From Eutreptiella sp. 'Long Island Sound 2002' (Eukaryota; Euglenozoa; Euglenophyceae; Eutreptiales; Eutreptiaceae), in the NCBI GenBank assembly GCA_964036045.1, contig OZ038384.1, positions 22,559,000 through 22,622,999 on the forward strand: a stretch of 64,000 nucleotides of DNA. Reading direction: 5' to 3'. Shown piece after piece: positions 36,063-45,500 of this stretch. The notes beneath the pieces are model-generated. The model worked only from the letters and a program-made list of their open reading frames with translations, was not told the DNA's origin and did no database searches. The position numbers and the translations under genes are program-made. The stretch's first letter is position 1; each line of letters opens with the position of its first letter.

Positions 36063-36073
36063 CCCCCCTCCTT
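36063..36073 (-). promoter_or_regulatory. Polypurine tract of element 1
   Basis: The minus strand reads AAGGAGGGGGG immediately before the TG of the 3' LTR. This is the position and composition of the plus-strand DNA primer used in LTR retrotransposon replication. Element 2 has a closely similar tract at the same place. Confidence 0.85.
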
Positions 36074-37557
36074 AGAGCAAACCCGGGGGGGGGCTCGATA
36101 ACACCCAAGCATGGCAGCGGGTACCCAGGACCATCCCCTGAAGGGGGGGTGTCACATCTCACTTCAGGCTGATTCTGGGTTAGGCTGCCCATTCCAACGC
36201 ATAGTAAAACAGGTATGATGCTGTAGATGTTAGTAATAAGAGGTACAGTATCAAGTATCAAGTCCCGGGTCCTGGCGGCGATTGTTCGGCATCCAAAGGA
36301 CCCGTTAACCCATACCAGGTGCACCGGGTGCCGGCTGCTACGGTCACCACCACAGTGGCAGTGGCATACACGGCCAACATAGGCGACACACGACGACCGA
36401 GGTGGTCCCACAAGTCGAGAGCGACCACAAAGATCCATCAGGCTACCCCAAGCTTCCCAAGGCCCGCTGACTGGGGAGAGTCCCCACGGGTCCTTCCTCG
36501 GGCGCACCATGTCCATATCCATACGACGCGAGTCCAGAGTGCCATAGTCGAACTCCTTAAGAACCCCAGATCTTAAGGGAGCTCCTCCTTAAGGGATCGG
36601 GCATCAAGGCCGTCTTTTCCCTCGCCCTATTACCACGAAGGCCATACATGAGGGAGTCCTCATGCAGTGTGGGCGGAGGCGTCGACTCCTCAAACCACCA
36701 GTTTCCCAGGCAGACTGACCGAGGTCAGGAGCACCGGAGGCCGCCATCCGAATGCAAGTGCGTCTGCGAATCGGTAGGCTCACACTGGGACTGACAGTGG
36801 CGGACCGCTGGGAGTGTAGTCAGGCAACTGGGCTTCCCGCCTGGCGCCATCAGGATCTCCACACATCACAGCGAATAGGGCAACACGGTATCACGAGCAC
36901 TCAAACAGTAGAATCTGTAATCAAGTACTGGTCCAGGCTGGATCAGGCTGTAAGAACATGTACACGGCGACTCAAGGCGCCTCTGTATCCCAATTCGTGG
37001 TGAAAAACAGTCCATCCCTCAGCGATGGGCTGATGACACTTAACATACAGATGCACATATCCTGGAGGGCAGAAAAACAAGCAACAATCTGGGTAAATAG
37101 GCGTGTAAACACGCTCTGGACAGAGCGCCAAACCACGCCACGGTCAGGATAAGGCAATGCAGGAGGGTGGACAGGAAAACGCCTGAGTTCAGGCCATATA
37201 TAGTCTGCAGACACACGTCGACTGGTCTGGATTCCGCAAGTGCCATGGAACCAGACCACACACTCAAAAATCGCAATGCCGATGACAGCGGCATCCGTTG
37301 CGCAACGTCGTATGGGCTTCAAGGCCCCAAGAGCTCAGAAATAGGAAGGTCAGTCGCCCTACCTGGTTTCCCAAGGATTCCGCAGGGGGGGAGTGACGAA
37401 TAGAATTGAAAGAGAGGGGCCATCCTCCTCTGGATTCAGCAGGGGGGGGTATATGGCCACTCTGTCACCGAAAGATGGAAGAGAGCAAGCAAGTAAGGGA
37501 CGATTCGTCGGCCTCACAAGCGCTCAAAACGCATCAGGGGAGAGCTCAGGGCGCTGA
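36074..37557 (-). other. 3' untranslated internal region of element 1
   Basis: About 1.5 kb separates the integrase stop from the polypurine tract. Frames are short on both strands and no env-like or other domain was recognised. Two long G runs on the plus strand lie near 37385 and 37442. Confidence 0.6.
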
Positions 37558-38895
37558 TCAGGCACCCCTGGCTGCAATCGCCCGGGTGAGTGCTGCCAAG
37601 TCCGAAACGTGGATCTTGGTCTTGTGCTTGCGGATGTACTCCATGAAGGGAGTATTGACCCGCGGCACGAACGAGGAGACGGGTTCCCAGGTGTCGTGGG
37701 ACGGCCCATAGCCTCGCCAACGAACCTTGAACTCCAGACCTCCGGGTGCCGAGGCTTTCGGACGCTGAGCCAGGATCTTCTCGACTGCATAGTCGTCCTG
37801 CTCCGCATAGTCGTCGTCCGAATCAGCCTCATGTGCGGCATAGCTCAGGGACACATGCTGGCCACGGAGGTCGGGCTCCCGCACACGGAGTTGACTCTCG
37901 TGGCGCTCCCGGAACTGTCCGTGACCTACCTTGATGCGGTAGGTGTCCTCACCAATCCTGCGGACCACCTCGCCGGGTGTGAACCAGGTCTTGGTGCGGT
38001 GGGTGCCCATAGGGCGGGGTCTGATCACCCACACCGGGTCTCCCACCCTGAACTTCTGCGCTGTCGAGCTCGGGGCGGACTTCTGACGCTCAGCATGCTC
38101 CTTCTCAAGCTGCTGGCGGATGTCCCGCGCCGTTTGCTCTTGCCGCGCGAAGAACTCCTTGGCATCCATAGCCATGCCATCACCAGACGAGGGAAGTCCC
38201 CTACCCAGGGGGTCCCTGCCGAAGAGAAGCTGGTGAGGGGACAAACCGCCCGGAGTGGGGGTGTCATGATGGGCCTTCAGAGCAGGCCACATCTCCTCAA
38301 ACCAGTTCCGACGTGGATTGGTGATGTGGATCTTGCGCAGCTTCTCAAACAGCTGCCGTCCAGCCACTTCAGCACGGCCGTTAGACCGGCTGAGATAGGC
38401 GACGCTCTTGGCATGACGTATTCCCATGAGGGAACACATAGCCTTGAACCAGCCACCAGTAAACTGGAGCCCTCGGTCACTGCAAATGGTGCGGGGGATG
38501 TCAAAGACGGTCAGCCAATGACGAATCATCATGACTGCCACTTCCTTGGCAAGCAACCCCTTTTTGCGTGCCGGAACGGCTACAACGTAGCCGCTGTGGC
38601 GGTCCACACAGAGAACCACACAGTCAAAGGTCTCCTTGCCAATGTGCACTTCGGGCATGGAGACGACGTCCATGGCCACGCTCTCCATGGGCTGGTCAGG
38701 AACCGGGGTCCATTGGGGTTCCCCCTTGACGTTCCGGTTATCGGGATTGCAGGCCTGACAGACCGAGCAACCCTTCCTGACCTTCTTGATGGCGGTGTAG
38801 AGAACGATATGGTCGATCTCGAACCGACGCTGCATGTCAAGAGCTTGTTTCTTGACCCCTGGGTGCAGCATGTGGTGGTGCCAAGCTTCACAAAG
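37558..38895 (-). CDS. Element 1 integrase with C-terminal chromodomain (Pol, last part)
   Basis: This is in the same frame as the rest of Pol, after the in-frame TAG at 38896. The zinc-binding HHCC runs from HHHMLHPG to CSVCQAC. The catalytic core has Asp in AMDVVSMPEV, Asp in CSDRGLQFTG and Glu in SNGRAEVAGRQL, so all three catalytic residues are present. A basic C-terminal domain follows. The chromodomain lies within the last 90 residues (YAVEKILAQ and FKVRWRGYGPSHDTWEP), with its aromatic residues intact. It inserts element cDNA into chromosomal DNA, and the chromodomain is expected to steer it to methylated chromatin. The final stop is TGA at 37558-37560. The TAG at its upstream edge falls in a poorly conserved linker. 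Confidence 0.92.
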   Translation of the reverse strand, partial: LCEAWHHHMLHPGVKKQALDMQRRFEIDHIVLYTAIKKVRKGCSVCQACNPDNRNVKGEPQWTPVPDQPMESVAMDVVSMPEVHIGKETFDCVVLCVDRHSGYVVAVPARKKGLLAKEVAVMMIRHWLTVFDIPRTICSDRGLQFTGGWFKAMCSLMGIRHAKSVAYLSRSNGRAEVAGRQLFEKLRKIHITNPRRNWFEEMWPALKAHHDTPTPGGLSPHQLLFGRDPLGRGLPSSGDGMAMDAKEFFARQEQTARDIRQQLEKEHAERQKSAPSSTAQKFRVGDPVWVIRPRPMGTHRTKTWFTPGEVVRRIGEDTYRIKVGHGQFRERHESQLRVREPDLRGQHVSLSYAAHEADSDDDYAEQDDYAVEKILAQRPKASAPGGLEFKVRWRGYGPSHDTWEPVSSFVPRVNTPFMEYIRKHKTKIHVSDLAALTRAIAARGA

Positions 38896-39927
38896 CTAGA
38901 GCACCCGGGACTCCGGTACTAGCAGCTTACCATTCCGGTAGAGCTTGCCATCTTGCTCGGTCAGCCCCTTTGGCCACTTCTGCCCGTCATCAGGGTCGGT
39001 TACAGCCCTATACTCGGCCGCAAAGGCCTCAGACTTGGCGTAGTCGTCGGTCCAGTCGTCCTGGAGGCAAGACTCCGGGAAGAGGTGCTTGTCGGACTCA
39101 GCTCCCTCAGGGGCGAGTACACTGACCGCTCTGCTCACCCTCGATGCGAGGGGGGCATCTGCAGCCATGACGACGAAGCATTTAGCACCCTCCTCCTCCA
39201 TCAGGCGCTCCATTTCGATGATCCTCTTGGCTTCAGCGGTCTCAGCCTCATCGCCATGGGCAGAGATGTCCGTCATGCCCTTGCTGGCGGGATAGGCCCA
39301 CTTACTGAGACAGTCCGCCACGGTGTTATCCTTTCCAGGAATATACACAACTGTGAGGTCGACCTTGGCCAAGGTCTCATGCCATCTTGCCCGTCGGGAG
39401 GCGGGACCTGAGGGGGTGTCCACGTGCTCCTTGTGCCACGACTGCAGACTCTGATGGTCGGTGCAGACGGTGACGGGATGGAGGGCTATGTACCCAGCCC
39501 ATTTCCTGAGAGCCATGACGATGGCATACGCCTCTTTTTCACGGGGCGTCCACGTCCGTCTCTGGCCTTCCGCCAGGACTCGGCTCCAGAAGGCCACGTG
39601 CACGTGCCTCCCGTCGTCAAGCACTTGCTCCAACACAGCGCCTATGGCGTAGTCGGAAGCGTCGGTGCGCAGGACGAACCCTCGGTCGGGATCCACGAGG
39701 TGCAGACCCACTGCGGATAGCAGCGCCTGCTTCATCGCCTCAAAGGCACGGTCGGACTCAGCTGTCCAGACCAGAGCCTTCTTGGACCCCTTCTTGGTCT
39801 CCTCTCGGTTGCCCTTGAGCATGGTCGTCATGGGGGCTGCATACTCGGCATACATTTTGATATACCCCGAGTAGTAATTGCAGAACCCCAGATACGCCCG
39901 TAGCTCAGAGACCGTTTTGGGCTTTTT
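38896..39927 (-). CDS. Element 1 RT connection and RNase H (Pol, middle part)
   Basis: This continues in frame after the TGA at 39928-39930, which stands where element 2 and the family have Trp (NHW in element 2). The start reads KKPKTVSELRAYLGFCNYYS, the usual end of a Ty3/gypsy reverse transcriptase. RNase H shows Asp in VLRTDASDYAIG, Glu in REKEAYAIV and Asp in VCTDHQSL. A linker to integrase follows, ending at the TAG at 38896. RNase H removes the RNA strand of the RNA-DNA hybrid during cDNA synthesis. The catalytic residues are intact, so the only lesions are the bounding stops. Confidence 0.9.
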   Translation of the reverse strand, partial: KKPKTVSELRAYLGFCNYYSGYIKMYAEYAAPMTTMLKGNREETKKGSKKALVWTAESDRAFEAMKQALLSAVGLHLVDPDRGFVLRTDASDYAIGAVLEQVLDDGRHVHVAFWSRVLAEGQRRTWTPREKEAYAIVMALRKWAGYIALHPVTVCTDHQSLQSWHKEHVDTPSGPASRRARWHETLAKVDLTVVYIPGKDNTVADCLSKWAYPASKGMTDISAHGDEAETAEAKRIIEMERLMEEEGAKCFVVMAADAPLASRVSRAVSVLAPEGAESDKHLFPESCLQDDWTDDYAKSEAFAAEYRAVTDPDDGQKWPKGLTEQDGKLYRNGKLLVPESRVL

Positions 39928-42540
39928 TCAGTGCTCAATCGCAGCCACCTTGCCAGGTATGGGCTTTCGCTGCCCGTTCCCGACTACGTGGCCAGCGAAG
40001 ACCACCTCGCTTACCGCAATGGTGGCCTTGTCACTGCTGCCCGTGAGTCTGTGCCGAACCAGGAGGTCCAGCACTCGAGTGACGTCCCTCTCGTGTGCCT
40101 CCAGGAGCTCCTCGTAGCTCATACGGGGGTTCCCGGACGCGATGATCACGTCGTCCACGAAGGGGTCCGCACAGTCGCGCACCGGCTCAAGCAGGTTCTC
40201 CAGCTTCCGCTGAAAAGCCGCATTGCCGTTGGTAACGCCCATGGGCATCACCTTCCACTGGAGAGGTCCAAGTGGGGTGCTCATGGCTGTGCAGGCACGG
40301 GACTCCTCGGCGAGAGGCATCTGATGATAACCATGTTTCAGGTCAATCACCGTGAAGATCCTCCGCCGGTGTTGCTTTTGCAGCATGTCCTCAATGAGGG
40401 GCAGCGTATAGCTGTCGTGCTGCGTTTGGGCGTTCAGGCCGCGGTAGTCGACCACGAGCCGCCACTCACCGGCAACCTTCTTCGGGACAACGAAGCAGGG
40501 AGAGGCCCACTCGGAGTGGCACGGCTCAGGCCAGCCTCTCTGGATGAAGTCACGGAGGATCTTCTCCATGGCCTCTTTCCTCTCGCCCCTCAGGGCAAAC
40601 TCCCGGTGCCGATACACACGGGGGTCCTGCTTCAGTCGTATCTTGGCCTCGCCATACGGTCCACGCACCGGTGGGGGAAACACAGGCTTACCGCTGAAGA
40701 AGGTATCACCATACTTCTGCTTCAGCCTGGTCCTCAATGCCTGGATCTTGGGGCAGTCATCGGACTCCGCCTTGGCTTTTCCGGGCACTTGAACCACGGA
40801 GCTTACTTGAGGGGTAGCTACTCCGCTCGCTTTCGGCTCAGGTGGTCTTCCCAGGTGGCCCAAAGGGCCATCTCTGGTCTTGCCTCGGAATAGATCGCCG
40901 TAAGTGGGTGGGTTACCCCCGATTGGCTCGTCCTGGCTGGACAGGTGGTCCAGTACCCTCCTTACGAAGGTATCTCCATCATAGGAACCAGAGACGATCG
41001 AGTCCACTTCCCACCAGGCTTTGTCCTGGCCTTTGCCCTCACGCTGGTTTCCCCAGTCGTGAAAGGGCTGATCCATATACCCCTGAACCAGATCCCACTC
41101 CTCTTCAGTGAGGGGCTCCTCCGATTCGGATTCTTCGATGTCAACAGGGGGAACCGCAAAGCATTGCCTCCAAGGCTCCGCTATGATGCGATTGACACAC
41201 ACGAAGTCCGTGGTGTCGGCCTGATCAAGGCCCCCGTCCACATAGTGGAATTCCGTTGGCCATCTCTGGGGTGGCATGGGCTGTCCCTTAGCGTCCTGAT
41301 AGACACTCTCTCCAGCCGGTAGGACGACCTTGTTTAAGGTCATGTTGGTCAATGAGGCTACCCAATGTCGGGTACTTTCCTCCTCGGTGCATCCCATAGG
41401 AACAACCAGCACTGCCTTGGAGCGGTCCTTGCGAATCTTCGCTATCGCCCTTGGAATGTCCCAACGGGGGCAATGGATCCACATCAATCCCTGATGCGGA
41501 CCCCAGTGCTTCTTCCACGCGGAGTCCTGTGCGCTCCAGTACTTCTCACACACCCGAAGATGGGCGGAGGTTCCTGAAGAGAACGCATCCAGGGCAAGAT
41601 CCGAAGCTCCCAAGTCCGCGACAACTCGGCTCGCCACTTCCGGCCTTACGCCGTACTCCTGGTTTGCTGGACCAGTAGGCTCAGTGTCCAGCGCGGCCAC
41701 TTCGAGCTGATTGCGTTCGGGGTGGATCCATTGGCATTCCACATGGTGCTCAGGTGACGAAAGCCACGAGAGCTGGTCGTCCTGGTACAGGGTCATGGAA
41801 GCCTGGGCCGGGAGGACGCCGGAGTCCGTCTCCATCATGAAGTCGTACCCGAAGATCATGTCCCAGTCCATCTCGGCCTCGTAGAAGCGACCGTGCAGGA
41901 GGATTTCCTTGCCGAGGTCTGGGCAACTCAGCTCACGATGGTTCGTGAACTGCAGCCCGATGGCCGCTTCCTTCGTGCCTCCCACCATGTACTGGCCGTT
42001 CGCCACCTTCAGCCTGACAGGTTTCCGACTGTCGGACAGACACTCTGACGGAAGTAGGCCAGCCTTGCCCAAGCTGACTTGAGCTCCCGTGTCGACCAAC
42101 ACGTCGAAAACCTTTTCCACTTCCCCGCATAAGGCACGGACCTTAAGATGCAACTGCCCCTCGCGACCGACACGGCGCACGGCGTGCAAACTCAGGATCT
42201 CCGGCCGTTCCAGAAGCTCGACAAGCGACTGGTGCAGGTCGTGGACAATGGGCTCAGGTTGCCCATCTGCAGCATCCAGCTGCGGTCCGGGTGATCCTCC
42301 GATACTCTCGGACAGATCCTGTAGTACATCAAACACATTCTTGGTCGCGAAGGACGGACGGGTGCAAGGGTTCGTGCCTTCACTTGCCCTCACCCCGCCT
42401 CCGCGACTGGGTGCCGGACCGGGCCTTCCGCCCGCGGCTGTCCCTTTGTGTTTACCGACTCCCGACAGAGATGGTTCGGCGCTTCCCACGTCACCATCCT
42501 GCGACCGCCCTAGCTGGGGCCCTTGGCTGCAGGGGCTCCG
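39928..42540 (-). CDS. Element 1 Pol: protease, extra domain and reverse transcriptase
   Basis: This begins directly after the Gag UAG in the same frame; residue numbers below count from Met at 42489. Aspartic protease has DTGAQ at residues 133-137. Residues about 299-405 (roughly 41275-41600) form an extra domain (DAFSSG, QDSAWKKHWG, KIRKDRSKAVLVVP) resembling the Dam-methylase-like segment of DIRS-type elements; the methylase NPP(Y/W) box is not present. Reverse transcriptase covers about 610-840: motif A VIDLKHGYHQ, motif B MPMGVTNGNAAFQ, motif C FVDDVII. It makes cDNA from element RNA. Synthesis probably needs readthrough of the UAG, which would hold Pol below Gag. It ends at a TGA in place of a conserved Trp, which would remove RNase H and integrase in this copy. 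Confidence 0.92.
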   Translation of the reverse strand, partial: RSPCSQGPQLGRSQDGDVGSAEPSLSGVGKHKGTAAGGRPGPAPSRGGGVRASEGTNPCTRPSFATKNVFDVLQDLSESIGGSPGPQLDAADGQPEPIVHDLHQSLVELLERPEILSLHAVRRVGREGQLHLKVRALCGEVEKVFDVLVDTGAQVSLGKAGLLPSECLSDSRKPVRLKVANGQYMVGGTKEAAIGLQFTNHRELSCPDLGKEILLHGRFYEAEMDWDMIFGYDFMMETDSGVLPAQASMTLYQDDQLSWLSSPEHHVECQWIHPERNQLEVAALDTEPTGPANQEYGVRPEVASRVVADLGASDLALDAFSSGTSAHLRVCEKYWSAQDSAWKKHWGPHQGLMWIHCPRWDIPRAIAKIRKDRSKAVLVVPMGCTEEESTRHWVASLTNMTLNKVVLPAGESVYQDAKGQPMPPQRWPTEFHYVDGGLDQADTTDFVCVNRIIAEPWRQCFAVPPVDIEESESEEPLTEEEWDLVQGYMDQPFHDWGNQREGKGQDKAWWEVDSIVSGSYDGDTFVRRVLDHLSSQDEPIGGNPPTYGDLFRGKTRDGPLGHLGRPPEPKASGVATPQVSSVVQVPGKAKAESDDCPKIQALRTRLKQKYGDTFFSGKPVFPPPVRGPYGEAKIRLKQDPRVYRHREFALRGERKEAMEKILRDFIQRGWPEPCHSEWASPCFVVPKKVAGEWRLVVDYRGLNAQTQHDSYTLPLIEDMLQKQHRRRIFTVIDLKHGYHQMPLAEESRACTAMSTPLGPLQWKVMPMGVTNGNAAFQRKLENLLEPVRDCADPFVDDVIIASGNPRMSYEELLEAHERDVTRVLDLLVRHRLTGSSDKATIAVSEVVFAGHVVGNGQRKPIPGKVAAIEH

Positions 42541-42543
42541 CTA
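42541..42543 (-). promoter_or_regulatory. In-frame Gag-Pol UAG with conserved downstream codons (candidate readthrough site), element 1
   Basis: Gag ends in TAG and Pol continues in the same frame without an overlap or its own strong start. The codons after it are CGG AGC CCC. In element 2 the same junction (60287-60289) is TAG AGA AGC CCC. A short GCCC...GGGC hairpin can be drawn just downstream. Readthrough is the inferred mechanism. Confidence 0.65.
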
Positions 42544-45500
42544 GGGGGTGTCGGTTGTGGAAGAGGGGGTGTTCTCCTCGGCCTCAACGTCGTTGACGCC
42601 CTTCTTCCTTCCCCCTTTCTTACCCTTGTTCTTGTCCTTGTCCTTGTTCTGGTCATTCTGGTTGTTCTCCTTGTTCTTGTTGTCCGACCTGGGGACCCAG
42701 TTCCGCTTGATCTCCTGGATCTCCTTGGCCAACTCGGTCCCCACCGACGACATCAGCTTGGCCAGCTCGTCCTTGTCGACCTCCATTTTGGCTTCCCGGA
42801 TACCCACGGGCGCACGCTTCTTCGACCCGTGCGCCTTCTTGTAAGCCACCGTGTCGGCCTTGTGGACGGGGCATGTTCGGTGGTCATGGTTGAAGCCTCG
42901 CTTCCTCCCATAGCACACGAAACAGCCCTGAGGGTGAGCTCGTATGAACTCCCCAAAGGACAGCGGAGGGTCGCCAATGCGGCGAGGGTCCCTCTTCTCC
43001 TGCTTCCTCCAACCCTGCTGCAGGGGCTTCCAGCTTCCCGGCTTGCTCCCCGCGCTCAGGTTCTTGGCCACGAAGGCACACACGGCCACTTCGACGGGCT
43101 CATCGTCGTCGTCCTCGTCGACGAGAGTCTCTTCGCCGCCGGCTCCCGCTGGGTCCATGGCAGCTTCCCCGCCAGGTCCCTCGCCAACGTAGTTGACGTC
43201 GCGGTCGCCGGGCCTCAACCCGCGGGTGTGGTGGAGGTTTCGGTACTCCTTGAGTACTTCCTCGCCAACCCACTCCAGAATCTCGTCGCAGCTCATCCGC
43301 GCCGGGATGGGCTGCAGACGGATGGTCTGGCCGCTCAACTCACAATCGTCAAGGCGCCACATCGCGGTCTTCTCGCGATCGCCCGAGACGATGATGAGAA
43401 GAGCGTTCCGCAGGGAGTGCCGTTTGACATCCCGGGCCACGTTCTTCTTCGCTGAAGCCACCACGTTCGTATGATACTCCTTGGGGAGCATCATCTTGAC
43501 CGTGTGGTTGGACTTGGCCCTCTTGGATTCCTCCTTGGTGACCCTCTTGATCCATGCTTCCGGCAGCATGGAGAGCAGGCGAGCCTGCTCGTCACCCTCG
43601 TTCCAATCCTCCACGTTGCGGCGGAAAAGGGTGTATTTCCCTCGGAAGTCTCGCCACTCTCGTAGGCGGATCTCCCGTCCATCATGCTCAAGCTTGATGG
43701 ACTTCCAGCGCTTGGCCGCCACCTGCGGAGCGTCCACCCGCTCCTGCTCGTTGAGCCACTTCTTGGCTTTCTTGAGGGTCTTGATTTTCCCCTCCTTGGT
43801 CGCCATGAAGTATAGCTCTCCGAGCACTTCCGGCAGGCGGTACCTGAACCGTTTGAAGACATACTTCTCCGCATCAGCGGGAGGCAGGTCTTCAGTGACG
43901 GTCAGCCCCCAATCGTCCAGCTTCTCCAAGAAGCGGTCGAGGTTGAGGGGATTGCCGTCGTACATGGGGGGCTTGATGTCCTTCAAGTCTTCCCACACGG
44001 CGGCATCCGCGGCCTTAGAGACCATGAACGCCGGCCGCGAGGTCGACCGAGGTTCCCATCGGCCTCGCCCACGGACTCCCACGGCCGCCATGTCCATCTC
44101 CTCCATGGAACCCCTGTGGCTGCGCCGCGGTTCCTCCACGTACGCTGAACCAAAATGTTCACGCCGTACTGCATCCATGTACGCATCCTCATCACGGCAC
44201 CGGCGGCTGCGTTCAGCGGCCTCCCGTCGTACACCACGCGGCAGGCTGATGTCGAACTCCTCCAGGTCCAGGTCCAGGTCCTCACCTTCGCCGACATCCC
44301 ACTCCACGTCTCCTCTGGGGACCTCGTCCCTGAGTCCACCATAACGTCCTCCAGCCATTGGGATCGGCACCGGGGCTGGTGCCGGGCGTCGGGGGCGTAC
44401 AGGCGTCCGCGGTGGGGCACGGCGGTTGCGGTACTCCGCGCTGAGCCACTCATGGCGCCATTCCTCACCGCCACTGCCGGGCGGCACGCGCTCGTTGCGG
44501 CGGCCCGCGCTGTGGTGAGAGGGGGCGGTGAGAGAGGGGGCACTGGCGCTGGGGCGACTCCTGGGGGCTCTGCGGGGGGCGTGGGGTCTGCCTGGACCTG
44601 GTCCGGGTCCCCAGCCGTCGTCCGACGAGCCAGACTCCAGGGGTGGGTGGTCGCTGTTGACGCTCCCACGGGCTTCCAGCGCGTCCAGCCTCTCCTGCAG
44701 GCCGCTGACGACGTTGGTCAGCGACTTGGTCTCGGCCCTGGCGATGTCCAGCTCCTTCTGCGCGCGCGCGGCGACCCTGGAGATGCGAGCCATCTCGCCC
44801 TTGCCCGTGTCTACCTCCAGCTCGAGCAATTGGACTCTTCTGTGGAGGTAGACAATCCACCGCCAGGTGGTACCCGGGTCGCCGTTCCCTGGTGGGTCGT
44901 CGGGGTCCCCAGGGGGTCCTCCAGGAGGGCCTCCGCCGGGTCCGCCCGGTCCAGGGGGTCCTCCCCCGCCCGGTGGTCCGCCTCCAGGGGGTCCACTTGG
45001 TGGGCGTCCTCCAGGGGATCCTGATGGTCCTCCGCCAGGGGGTCCCGGTGGGCCTCCGCCGGGTCGCCTCGGTGGGTCCGAGGATGGGCGCCTCTTCGTG
45101 ATGCCGAAGTCCATGTCGTCATCCTCTTCCATGTCGCCCCACCTGGGCGTCTCGGTCTCGGAAGACTCCGAGCTCCGGTAGGGAGGAGGGAGATCCTCAT
45201 CCTGACCTTCCGGTTCCATGGGGACATCTCCGCCTCCTCCGCCCGTCCAAGCCACCACTTGGCGATGTCGGCGGCCTCGTTTATCCCCGTCACTGGCGGT
45301 GAAGAAGGGGTCACTGTCGTGGGGGTGTCCACCCGCTGGCCTCCGCGGCCTCTCGGGGGTCTTCCCCTTCCCCTTCCTCCGTCGATGGGCGGTGGTGCCA
45401 CTGCTCCCACTGCTGCCCGTGTCCGCCTCATCCAGCGTCATCCTGGAGGAGGCGTCCCCTTCGAAAAGCTTTCGAAGGGTCTCCACTCGTGATCCTCCCG

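Noticed and set aside
36034-36522. Minus-strand frame next to the 3' LTR of element 1 as an env-like gene
   Set aside because: It runs into the LTR, is not conserved in element 2, and shows no signal peptide, glycoprotein or membrane features.
39928-39930. UGA reassigned to Trp as the host code
   Set aside because: Many Trp in the same frames are TGG, another TGA stands where element 1 has Arg (RRA-stop-WHETF), and apparent terminal stops include TGA. Kept only as a question in findings.
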